From an uncultured Flavobacteriia bacterium (GTDB taxonomy: Bacteria > Bacteroidota > Bacteroidia > Flavobacteriales > Flavobacteriaceae): a DNA stretch of 24,533 nt. The position numbers and the translations under genes are program-made. The DNA is taken from the NCBI GenBank assembly GCA_946482495.1, contig CAMLRV010000009.1, forward strand, positions 1 to 24,533. Direction: 5' to 3'. Below are positions 7,846 through 16,254 of the stretch, piece after piece; position 1 is the stretch's first letter, and each line of letters starts with the position of its first letter. A model generated the notes under the pieces. The model saw only the letters and a list, made by a program, of their open reading frames with translations, did not search any database and had not been told where the DNA came from.

Positions 7846-10800
7846 ATGGCATCAAACAAAAAATACTGGAAAAGTGTTGAGGAACTAAATGAAAATAGTT
7901 CTATTGTTGAGGCGTTACAAAGCAACGAATTTGTAGAACAAATTCCTGTTGATGAGTTTTTAGGTGATAAAGAAAGTCTTTCTAGTTCATCTACTTCGCG
8001 TCGTGACTTTTTAAAGTACGTTGGTTTCAGTACAGCAGCAGCTTCATTGGCAGCTTGTGAAGGGCCGGTGATTAAGTCAATTCCTTATGTGGTTCAACCT
8101 GAAGAAATTATTCCTGGGGTAGCTGATTACTATGCAACTACAATTGCAGATGGTTATGATTTTGCGAATATTTTAATCAAAACTCGTGAAGGTCGTCCAA
8201 TTAAAGTTGAAAATAATTCTACTGAAGGTTCAGTAACAGGAGCTAATGCGAGAGTACATGCTTCGGTTTTATCTTTATATGATAGTTTAAGGTTGAAAAA
8301 CCCTAAAATTAACAAAAAAGAGGCTTCTTGGAATGAAGTAAATACGAAAGTTAAAGCTAGTTTAGCAGAAGCTAAGGCAAAAGGTGGTCAAGTTGTAGTT
8401 TTAACAAATACTACTGCAAGTCCATCTACTGATAAATTAATTTCAGATTTAGCGGCTAAATATACTAATGTTAAACATGTAGTGTATGATGCAATTTCTG
8501 ATTCTAATGCTTTAGATGCTTTTCAAGCGGTTTACGGTTTCAGAGCTTTAGCTAATTATAACTTTGCTAATGCAGATACTATTGTTTCTGTTGGTGCTGA
8601 TTTCTTAGGTGATTGGCAAGGTGGTGGTTATGATGTAGGATATGCAAAAGGTCGTGTTCCTAAAAATGGGAAAATGTCTAAGCATATTCAAATTGAAGCT
8701 AATATGTCATTAGCTGGTGCTAATGCAGATAAAAGAATTCCTTTAACTATTGCTAATCAAAAATTAGCTTTAGTAAAATTATATAATGCTGTTACTGGTG
8801 CTGGAATTTCAGTAGGTAGTGTTGGTGCTTTAGACAAAGAAGTTGAAAAAGCAGCTCAACAATTAAAAGCAGCAGGTTCAAAAGGTGTTGTTGTTACAGG
8901 TTTAGATGATTTTGATGCACAGTATTTAGTATTAGGTATCAATTTAGCTTTAAAATCTGAAGCGTTCAATCCTTCTGATGCTAAATTAACTAGAAAAGGT
9001 GATGCGAAAGCTGTTGCGCAATTAGTAACAGATATGAATGCTGGAAAAGTTCACACTTTAATTATGAGTGGTGTAAATCCAGTATATACTTTAGCTAATT
9101 CTAAAGAATTTGTTGCAGGTTTAGGAAAAGTAAAATTATCAGTATCGTTCTCTACTAAAGAAGATGAAACTGCTGTTAAAACTACTATTGCTGCTGCTGC
9201 AAGTCACTATTTAGAGTCTTGGAATGATGTAACAATTACACGTTCTAACTATAGTATCGCTCAGCCTACAATTAGACCATTATTCAATACAAAACAATTC
9301 CAAGAAGCTTTATTAGCTTGGAATGATAATTCAGCAACTTATTACGATTTCTTAAAAGGTTTTGCTGCTGCTAATTTAGCTGGTAAAACATGGAATCAAG
9401 CTGTTCATGATGGATTTACAGTTACTGCAATTGGTAGTTTAGTTGCTCAAGGTGGTAACTTTGGAGCTTCTGCTTCAAAATTATCAACGGCTAAATCTAA
9501 TGGTTTAGATTTAGTGTTGTATAGTAAAACTGGAATGGGAGATGGGCAACAAGCAAATAACCCATGGTTACAAGAGTTTCCAGATCCAATTACAAGAGTA
9601 TCTTGGGATAACTATGTAACTGTTTCTCAAAAAGATGCTGAGAAATTAAAATTAGAAAACTTCAATGTGGCTAACGGAGGTTTAAACGGAAGTTATGCTA
9701 CTATCAAAGTGGGTAATGCTACTTTACAAAAAGTGCCAGTAATTATTCAACCAGGTCAAGCGGTTGGAACAGTTGGTTTAGCTTTTGGTTATGGTAGAAA
9801 AGAAGCCTTAAAAGAAGAAATGCAAACGGGTGTAAATGCTTACACTTTATATGCAAACGCAAATGCGAATCAAAGTGCCTCTGTTACTTTAGGTGAAGGT
9901 GAACATGAATTTGCTTGCGTACAGTTACAAAGAACTTTAATGGGTAGAGGTGATATTGTTAAAGATACTACTTTATCTATTTTTAATAAAGCTAATGAAG
10001 CTGGTAATAAAGAAATTTATAATCCAACACCAGTTGTATCATTAGATCACAAAGAAGTTGCTGCTACATCTGTAGATTTATGGACTTCTTTTGATAGAAC
10101 TACAGGTCATCATTTTAACTTATCAATCGATTTAAATTCTTGTACAGGATGTGGAGCATGTGTTATCGCATGTCACGCTGAAAACAATGTACCAGTTGTT
10201 GGTAAATCTGAAGTTAGAAGAAGTCGCGATATGCACTGGTTAAGAATTGACAGATACTATTCATCTGAAGATACTTTTGCAGGGGATGTTGAAGTAAAAG
10301 GTAGTTCAAAAGGTTTATCTGGAACGATTTCTACATTACAAGATATGGAAGATCCTTCAGCTAATCCACAAGTTGTTTTCCAACCTGTAATGTGTCAGCA
10401 CTGTAACCATGCTCCTTGTGAAACTGTGTGTCCAGTTGCTGCAACATCACACTCTCGTCAAGGTCAAAATCATATGGCTTACAACAGATGTGTGGGTACT
10501 CGTTACTGTGCGAACAACTGTCCTTATAAAGTACGTCGTTTCAACTGGTTCTTATACAATAAGAACGATGAGTTTGATTACCACATGAATGATGATTTAG
10601 GTCGTATGGTATTAAACCCAGATGTAAATGTTCGTTCTCGTGGGGTTATGGAAAAATGTTCTATGTGTATCCAAATGACTCAAGCTACAATCTTAAAAGC
10701 GAAAAAAGAAGGAAAAGAAGTTGGTAAAGATGACTTCCAAGTTGCTTGTTCTGCTGCTTGTACTTCAGGAGCAATGGTATTTGGAGATGTTAATAATAAA

Positions 10801-10911
10801 GAGTCTGACGTTGCTAAATTATTAGAAGACGATAGAATGTATCATTTATTAGAACAAATTGGAACAAAACCTAACGTGATGTATCATGTTAAAGTTAGAA
10901 ACGATAAATAA
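7846..10911 (+). CDS. actB: Alternative complex III subunit ActB, molybdopterin-oxidoreductase-like plus Fe-S domain
   Basis: A 1021-residue fusion of a molybdopterin-oxidoreductase-like domain (about 75-740), which carries no cofactor in known ActB proteins, with a ferredoxin-like domain (about 755-1021). The N-terminus has a twin-arginine motif SRRDFLK (51-57) followed by the lipobox-like LAAC ending at C71, so Tat export and lipid attachment are likely. Fe-S cysteines are grouped as C766/C769/C772/C776, C850/C853/C858/C862, C882/C888/C892 and C938/C941 with C968/C972. This agrees with the known three [4Fe-4S] and one [3Fe-4S] clusters; the spacing VGTRY in the C882-C888 group lacks the middle cysteine, as expected for the 3Fe cluster. 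It relays electrons from the quinol site at ActC to the haems of ActA. Confidence 0.95.
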   Translation: MASNKKYWKSVEELNENSSIVEALQSNEFVEQIPVDEFLGDKESLSSSSTSRRDFLKYVGFSTAAASLAACEGPVIKSIPYVVQPEEIIPGVADYYATTIADGYDFANILIKTREGRPIKVENNSTEGSVTGANARVHASVLSLYDSLRLKNPKINKKEASWNEVNTKVKASLAEAKAKGGQVVVLTNTTASPSTDKLISDLAAKYTNVKHVVYDAISDSNALDAFQAVYGFRALANYNFANADTIVSVGADFLGDWQGGGYDVGYAKGRVPKNGKMSKHIQIEANMSLAGANADKRIPLTIANQKLALVKLYNAVTGAGISVGSVGALDKEVEKAAQQLKAAGSKGVVVTGLDDFDAQYLVLGINLALKSEAFNPSDAKLTRKGDAKAVAQLVTDMNAGKVHTLIMSGVNPVYTLANSKEFVAGLGKVKLSVSFSTKEDETAVKTTIAAAASHYLESWNDVTITRSNYSIAQPTIRPLFNTKQFQEALLAWNDNSATYYDFLKGFAAANLAGKTWNQAVHDGFTVTAIGSLVAQGGNFGASASKLSTAKSNGLDLVLYSKTGMGDGQQANNPWLQEFPDPITRVSWDNYVTVSQKDAEKLKLENFNVANGGLNGSYATIKVGNATLQKVPVIIQPGQAVGTVGLAFGYGRKEALKEEMQTGVNAYTLYANANANQSASVTLGEGEHEFACVQLQRTLMGRGDIVKDTTLSIFNKANEAGNKEIYNPTPVVSLDHKEVAATSVDLWTSFDRTTGHHFNLSIDLNSCTGCGACVIACHAENNVPVVGKSEVRRSRDMHWLRIDRYYSSEDTFAGDVEVKGSSKGLSGTISTLQDMEDPSANPQVVFQPVMCQHCNHAPCETVCPVAATSHSRQGQNHMAYNRCVGTRYCANNCPYKVRRFNWFLYNKNDEFDYHMNDDLGRMVLNPDVNVRSRGVMEKCSMCIQMTQATILKAKKEGKEVGKDDFQVACSAACTSGAMVFGDVNNKESDVAKLLEDDRMYHLLEQIGTKPNVMYHVKVRNDK

Positions 10912-10941
10912 TTATTAATAAGAAACACAATATAAAGGATT

Positions 10942-12375
10942 ATGTCTCATTACGAAGCACCCATTAGAAAACCTTTGGTTATTGGTGATAAATCTTATCA
11001 CGATATAACTGTTGATGTGGCTCGCCCTGTAGAAGGAAAAGCAAACAAACTATGGTGGACAGTATTTTCAATCGCATTAGCTGCATTCCTATGGGGATTA
11101 GGCTGTATGATATATACAATCTCAACAGGTATTGGTACTTGGGGATTAAATAAAACAATTGGTTGGGCTTGGGATATCACCAACTTCGTTTGGTGGGTAG
11201 GTATCGGTCACGCGGGTACACTTATCTCAGCTGTATTATTGTTATTCCGTCAAAAATGGAGAATGGCTATTAACCGTTCTGCTGAGGCGATGACAATTTT
11301 CTCGGTAGTTCAAGCAGGTTTATTTCCAATTATTCACATGGGTCGTCCATGGTTAGGATACTGGGTATTACCAATTCCAAATCAATTTGGTTCACTTTGG
11401 GTTAACTTTAACTCACCATTATTATGGGACGTATTTGCAATTTCTACATATTTATCAGTATCATTAGTTTTCTGGTGGACTGGTTTATTACCTGACTTTG
11501 CAATGTTAAGAGATAGAGCAATAACACCATTCAACAAAAGAGTTTACTCTATCCTTTCTTTTGGATGGTCTGGTAGAGCTAAAGACTGGCAACGTTTTGA
11601 AGAAGTTTCTTTAGTATTAGCTGGTTTAGCAACTCCGCTTGTACTTTCGGTACACACAATTGTATCGTTTGACTTCGCCACTTCAGTTATTCCTGGTTGG
11701 CATACAACAATCTTACCTCCATACTTCGTTGCTGGAGCTATTTTCTCAGGATTCGCTATGGTAAATACTTTACTTATCATCATGAGAAAAGTATCAAACT
11801 TAGAAGATTATATAACAGTTCAACATATTGAATTAATGAACATCGTAATCATGATTACTGGTTCTATCGTAGGTTGTGCTTATATTACTGAATTATTCGT
11901 TGCTTGGTATTCTGGAGTTGAGTACGAACAATATGCTTTCTTAAACAGAGCAACAGGACCTTACTGGTGGTCATATTGGTTAATGATGACTTGTAACGTA
12001 TTCTCACCTCAGTTTATGTGGTCTAAAAAATTAAGAACAAGTATTGCTTTCTCTTTCATTATTTCTATCGTGGTAAACGTTGGAATGTGGTTTGAGCGTT
12101 TCGTAATCATTGTTACTTCATTACATAGAGATTATTTACCGTCTTCATGGACAATGTTCCAACCAACATTTGTGGATGCAGGTATTTATATTGGAACTAT
12201 TGGTTTCTTCTTCGTATTATTCTTACTATACTCTAGAAGTTTCCCAGTAATTGCTCAAGCAGAGGTTAAGACTATCTTAAAATCTTCTGGAGAGAATTTT
12301 AAAAGAGAAAGAGGAGATGCTAAACCAGAGCACCACCACGATTCTCATGGACACGAAGGACACGATCATCATTAA
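10942..12375 (+). CDS. actC: Alternative complex III subunit ActC, NrfD/PsrC-type quinol-binding membrane protein
   Basis: A 477-residue integral membrane protein of the NrfD/PsrC family with about ten membrane helices, starting near residue 37. It carries the expected charged and aromatic motifs such as HAGTLISAVLLLFRQKWR and HMGRPWLGYW. In ACIII structures ActC holds the quinol site next to the Fe-S domain of ActB and may contribute to proton movement. The last 17 residues are very rich in histidine (10 His ending GHDHH), beyond the last helix. The gene lies 30 bases after actB and 11 before actD. Confidence 0.95.
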   Translation: MSHYEAPIRKPLVIGDKSYHDITVDVARPVEGKANKLWWTVFSIALAAFLWGLGCMIYTISTGIGTWGLNKTIGWAWDITNFVWWVGIGHAGTLISAVLLLFRQKWRMAINRSAEAMTIFSVVQAGLFPIIHMGRPWLGYWVLPIPNQFGSLWVNFNSPLLWDVFAISTYLSVSLVFWWTGLLPDFAMLRDRAITPFNKRVYSILSFGWSGRAKDWQRFEEVSLVLAGLATPLVLSVHTIVSFDFATSVIPGWHTTILPPYFVAGAIFSGFAMVNTLLIIMRKVSNLEDYITVQHIELMNIVIMITGSIVGCAYITELFVAWYSGVEYEQYAFLNRATGPYWWSYWLMMTCNVFSPQFMWSKKLRTSIAFSFIISIVVNVGMWFERFVIIVTSLHRDYLPSSWTMFQPTFVDAGIYIGTIGFFFVLFLLYSRSFPVIAQAEVKTILKSSGENFKRERGDAKPEHHHDSHGHEGHDHH

Positions 12376-12386
12376 TATATAAGATT

Positions 12387-12911
12387 ATGAGTAATAAAGT
12401 AGTACACGCTATTTATAACGACGATGATATTTTACTAGCTGCAGTTAAAAAAACAAAAGCTGCACATCATCATATTGAAGAAATTTATACTCCATTTCCA
12501 GTTCACGGACTAGATAAAGCAATGGGGTTAGCAGGAACAAGAATTGCAATTTGTGCCTTTTTATACGGAGTTGTAGGACTTAGTGTTTATGCTTCTTTGT
12601 TAAGATTCATCATGATTGCAGATTGGCCGCAAGATATCGGTGGAAAGCCAAGTATGGCATTTTACCAAAATATGCCAGCATTTGTGCCTGTAATGTTTGA
12701 AGGAACTGTATTTTTCGCAGCGCACTTAATGGTTATCACTTTTTATATGAGAAGTAAATTATGGCCATTCAAACAAGCAGAAAATCCTGATGTAAGAACT
12801 ACAGATGATCATTTCTTAATGGAAGTTGGAGTTCATGGTAATGAAGAAGAATTAGTTTCTTTCTTTAAAAGCACTGGAGCAGTAGAAGTTAAAGTAATTG
12901 ATAAGCATTAA
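12387..12911 (+). CDS. actD: Alternative complex III subunit ActD (DUF3341)
   Basis: A 174-residue protein matching ActD (DUF3341): an N-terminal soluble domain with NDDDILLAAV and FPVHGLDKAMGL, two membrane helices (about 52-74 and 98-121), and a C-terminal soluble tail with TDDHFLMEV. ActD carries no cofactor and is a structural subunit packed beside ActC and ActF on the cytoplasmic side. It contains a short HHH at 27-29. Its stop codon is six bases before the actE start, which suggests coupled translation. Confidence 0.92.
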   Translation: MSNKVVHAIYNDDDILLAAVKKTKAAHHHIEEIYTPFPVHGLDKAMGLAGTRIAICAFLYGVVGLSVYASLLRFIMIADWPQDIGGKPSMAFYQNMPAFVPVMFEGTVFFAAHLMVITFYMRSKLWPFKQAENPDVRTTDDHFLMEVGVHGNEEELVSFFKSTGAVEVKVIDKH

Positions 12912-12917
12912 GAGAAT

Positions 12918-13478
12918 ATGAAAAGTGTTTTAAAAATAATGTCATTCGTTGGATTATCATTAATGATGACGTCTTGTTTTGATAAATCTGCGCCAAATTA
13001 CCAGTTTTTTCCAAACATGTATGAACCAGTTTCTTACGAAACATATAGTGAGTCTAATGTTTTCAATTCGCCTACTGGAGAAAAAGGTAAAGAAGGTCAA
13101 ATTCCAGCTTCAGGAACTATAAAAAGAGGTTTTGTACCATACGAAATCCCAAATACTCCTGAAGGATATGTAGCTTCTAAATCAAATGTTTCTCCTTTAA
13201 CTGCGGATCAAATTGATTCAGAAAGAGGTAAAGAATTATTTACTATTTATTGTTCAATTTGTCACGGTGAAGGTGGTGATGGAAAAGGAAATTTGGTAAA
13301 AAGAGAAAAATTCCTAGGTGTTCCTAGTTATAAAGATAGAGAGATTACTGTTGGTAGCGTATTTCACGTGGCAACGTACGGTTTAAACTCAATGGGTTCT
13401 CACGCAAATCAGTTGTCAAAAGAAGAAAGATGGCAAGTGGCTGATTATGTGATGAAACTTAAATCAGAATTAAAATAG
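12918..13478 (+). CDS. actE: Alternative complex III subunit ActE, mono-haem cytochrome c lipoprotein
   Basis: A 186-residue lipoprotein. The signal sequence ends in MMTSC, so C20 is the lipidated residue and the protein is tethered on the periplasmic face. A class I cytochrome c domain follows with CSICHGEGGDGKG (C112, C115, H116), and M159 in LNSMGSH is the likely sixth haem ligand. In ACIII, ActE extends the haem chain from ActA towards the acceptor. The N-terminal half (NYQFFPNMYEPVSYE) is the extended arm typical of ActE. actF starts 27 bases downstream. Confidence 0.94.
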   Translation: MKSVLKIMSFVGLSLMMTSCFDKSAPNYQFFPNMYEPVSYETYSESNVFNSPTGEKGKEGQIPASGTIKRGFVPYEIPNTPEGYVASKSNVSPLTADQIDSERGKELFTIYCSICHGEGGDGKGNLVKREKFLGVPSYKDREITVGSVFHVATYGLNSMGSHANQLSKEERWQVADYVMKLKSELK

Positions 13479-13505
13479 TATTACTTTTTTGAAAATAATA
13501 AAAAT

Positions 13506-15035
13506 ATGTACCAGTTTTCTAGTAGATTAAAAAGCTTTTCATTTGCCTTAATGGTATTAGGTATTTTAGGAATCGGTTACGGTTTCTGGACTGCACCTAA
13601 AACTACTGAAGATGTAGAAGCAATTTTAAAAGAGCAAGAAGCTCATCATGGTGGAGCACACCACGATACTCATGCAGCAACATCTCATTCTGATGCTACT
13701 CATGACGAACATGCAAAAGTTGAAGAACATGGTTCTCACGAAGCAGCAACTCATGAAGCTGAAGTTGTAGATACTTTAAAACATGAAGTAGCTCATGTTG
13801 TTGTTGATACAGCTCACGCTGAGCATGATTCTACTGTTGTAGCAGTTGCTCCTGTTGAATCTAATCATAAAAGTGATATTTACGTAAGTAAATTCCACAA
13901 AGTAGAAGTTGATCATGCTGCCGAACACAAAGGACACGTAGAGCATGTATTACACCAATTACAAAACAAACCATGGTCTGCTTTGTATGTTGCTTGTATT
14001 TTCTTTATGTTAATTGCTGTTGGAGCTTTAGCTTTCTATGCAATTCAATGGGCTTCACAAGCGGGTTGGTCTCCAATCTTATTTAGAGTAATGGAAGGTG
14101 TAACTAGTTACTTATTACCTGGTTCAATTATTTTCTTCTTATTATTATTAGCTGCTGCTTTCCATTATAGTCATATCTTTATTTGGATGGATCCAGAAGT
14201 TGTAAAACATGATCATTTAATTCAAGGAAAAACAGGGTTTTTAAATATTCCATTCTTCTTAATTAGAGCAGTTATTTTCTTAGGTGGTTGGAATTTATAT
14301 AGATTCGTTTCTAGAAAGAACTCTTTAAAATTAGATCAAACTAAAGATTTATCATTCTTCAAGAAAAACTATAAAGCTGCTGCTACATTCTTAGTATTCT
14401 TTATCGTTTCTGAGTCAATCATGTCTTGGGATTGGGTAATGTCTGTTGACCCACACTGGTACAGTACATTATTCGGATGGTATGTATTTGCAAGTTTCTT
14501 CGTAAGTGGTATCACTGTAATTACTATGATTACTATTTACTTAAAAAATAAAGGTTTATTACCAGATGTTAATAAATCACACTTACATGATTTAGCTAAA
14601 TTTATGTTTGGTATCAGTGTATTCTGGACATACTTATGGTTCTCACAATTCATGTTAATGTGGTATTCTAATATCCCAGAAGAGGTTACTTATTTTGTAA
14701 CTCGTATTGAAAAATATAATTTACCTTTCTTTGGAATGGTGGTTATGAATTTCGTTTTCCCTTTATTAATATTAATGAATGCAGACTTCAAACGCCTTAA
14801 TTGGGTTGTTGTTATGGCTGGTATCGTAATATTATCAGGACACTATATTGATTTCTTCAATATGATTATGCCTGCTACTGTTGGTGATCAATGGTTTATT
14901 GGAATCTCTGAAATTAGTTCAGTACTTTTCTTCGCTGGATTGTTTATTTTTGTTGTATTTACAGCATTAACAAAAGCACCATTAGAGTCTGAAGGAAATC
15001 CTTATATTGACGAAAGCAAGCATTTTCATTATTAA
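13506..15035 (+). CDS. actF: Alternative complex III subunit ActF with a His-rich periplasmic insert
   Basis: A 509-residue membrane subunit related to ActC that packs against it in ACIII, with about ten helices and no cofactor. Helix 1 is at about 12-30; the remaining helices begin near residue 156. Between them, residues 47-150 form a hydrophilic loop with about 22 histidines plus many Ala, Asp and Glu (runs such as EAHHGGAHHDTHAATSHSD). Positive charges before helix 1 (R7, K9) place the N-terminus inside and this loop in the periplasm. The core from about 150 to the end is a typical ActF. The loop could bind copper or zinc, or may only be a low-complexity spacer. coxB starts 23 bases downstream. 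Confidence 0.92.
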   Translation: MYQFSSRLKSFSFALMVLGILGIGYGFWTAPKTTEDVEAILKEQEAHHGGAHHDTHAATSHSDATHDEHAKVEEHGSHEAATHEAEVVDTLKHEVAHVVVDTAHAEHDSTVVAVAPVESNHKSDIYVSKFHKVEVDHAAEHKGHVEHVLHQLQNKPWSALYVACIFFMLIAVGALAFYAIQWASQAGWSPILFRVMEGVTSYLLPGSIIFFLLLLAAAFHYSHIFIWMDPEVVKHDHLIQGKTGFLNIPFFLIRAVIFLGGWNLYRFVSRKNSLKLDQTKDLSFFKKNYKAAATFLVFFIVSESIMSWDWVMSVDPHWYSTLFGWYVFASFFVSGITVITMITIYLKNKGLLPDVNKSHLHDLAKFMFGISVFWTYLWFSQFMLMWYSNIPEEVTYFVTRIEKYNLPFFGMVVMNFVFPLLILMNADFKRLNWVVVMAGIVILSGHYIDFFNMIMPATVGDQWFIGISEISSVLFFAGLFIFVVFTALTKAPLESEGNPYIDESKHFHY

Positions 15036-15058
15036 TAATTAATTAACGAAATAAACAA

Positions 15059-16225
15059 ATGAACGGTTTATTGATACTTTTAATCATAGTTTTATTAGGT
15101 GTTGCAGCATGGCAATTATCTAAGATATTTAGTCTAACACAATTAGGAGCTCAAAGAAATGACTCTGGAGTTGCTAATGATAGAGACAACAATATAAATG
15201 GATATTTAATGTTTGCGTTTGTAGCATTTATATACATTGTTACAATTGTTTCTTTTGTAAAATGCGGAAGTTTTGTTTTAGATACACCAGCTTCAGAACA
15301 CGGAAAAGATTATGATAGCTTAATGAATATTTCATTCGTAATTATCTTTTTTGTACAAACTCTTACTCAGTTTTTATTACATTATTTTGCATTTAAATAC
15401 AGAGGTAAAGAAGGTCAAAAAGCATTATACTTTGCGGATAACAATAAGTTAGAAGCTATTTGGACAATCATTCCAGTTATTGTATTAGCAGTTTTAATTC
15501 TATACGGATTATATACTTGGAATCAAATCATGTATGTTGATGAAGACGAAGAAGTAATCAACGTTGAATTATATGCTAAACAATTTTCTTGGGAAGCTCG
15601 TTACTCTGGTGCCGACAATACTTTAGGTAAAGCCAATGTGCGTTATATTAAAGATGTAAACACTTTAGGAGTTGATATGTCTGATCCAGCATCACAAGAT
15701 GATAAAGTAGTTACTGAAATCCATTTACCAGTTGGTAAAAAGATACATTTCAGAATGCGTTCTCAAGATGTATTACACTCAGCTTATATGCCTCACTTTA
15801 GAGCGCAAATGAACTGTGTTCCTGGTATGGTTACAGAATTTGCTTTTGTTCCAACTCTTACTACTGCAGATATGCGTAACACTAAGATGATGATGACTAA
15901 AGTAGCTGGGATCAACAAAATTAGAGCTAAAAAATCTCAAGAATTAATGGCTCAAGGTAAACCTGCATTAGAACCATATACTTTTGATTACTTATTATTA
16001 TGTAATAAAATTTGTGGAGCATCTCACTACAACATGCAATTAAAAATTGTAGTAGAGTCTGAAGCAGATTACAAAAAATGGTTAGCGTCTCAAAAAACTA
16101 TTGCTGAGCAAGTTAAAGAAGCTAATGCTCCTAAAGAAGAAGCAACTTCTCCAGTAGCAAAAATTGCTGATACAGCTAAAGTTGCAGTAGATTCAGCTAA
16201 AGTAGCAGTAGTAGCAAAAAATTAA
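15059..16225 (+). CDS. coxB: Cytochrome c oxidase subunit II (CuA subunit)
   Basis: A 388-residue subunit of the aa3-type oxidase. Four likely membrane helices (about 3-20, 48-67, 90-112 and 132-155) precede the periplasmic cupredoxin domain, two more than in classical subunit II. CuA ligands are present: H240, then C315, C319, H323 and M326 in CNKICGASHYNM. The residue that is usually Glu between the two cysteines is Lys here (K317). There is no CXXCH, so unlike caa3 oxidases no cytochrome c is fused to this subunit. The last 40 residues are a low-complexity Ala/Lys/Val tail. Electrons should arrive from ActE or from the N-terminal haem domain of ActA. Confidence 0.94.
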   Translation: MNGLLILLIIVLLGVAAWQLSKIFSLTQLGAQRNDSGVANDRDNNINGYLMFAFVAFIYIVTIVSFVKCGSFVLDTPASEHGKDYDSLMNISFVIIFFVQTLTQFLLHYFAFKYRGKEGQKALYFADNNKLEAIWTIIPVIVLAVLILYGLYTWNQIMYVDEDEEVINVELYAKQFSWEARYSGADNTLGKANVRYIKDVNTLGVDMSDPASQDDKVVTEIHLPVGKKIHFRMRSQDVLHSAYMPHFRAQMNCVPGMVTEFAFVPTLTTADMRNTKMMMTKVAGINKIRAKKSQELMAQGKPALEPYTFDYLLLCNKICGASHYNMQLKIVVESEADYKKWLASQKTIAEQVKEANAPKEEATSPVAKIADTAKVAVDSAKVAVVAKN

Positions 16226-16254
16226 ATTAAGATTCAAAAAATAATATAATTATT

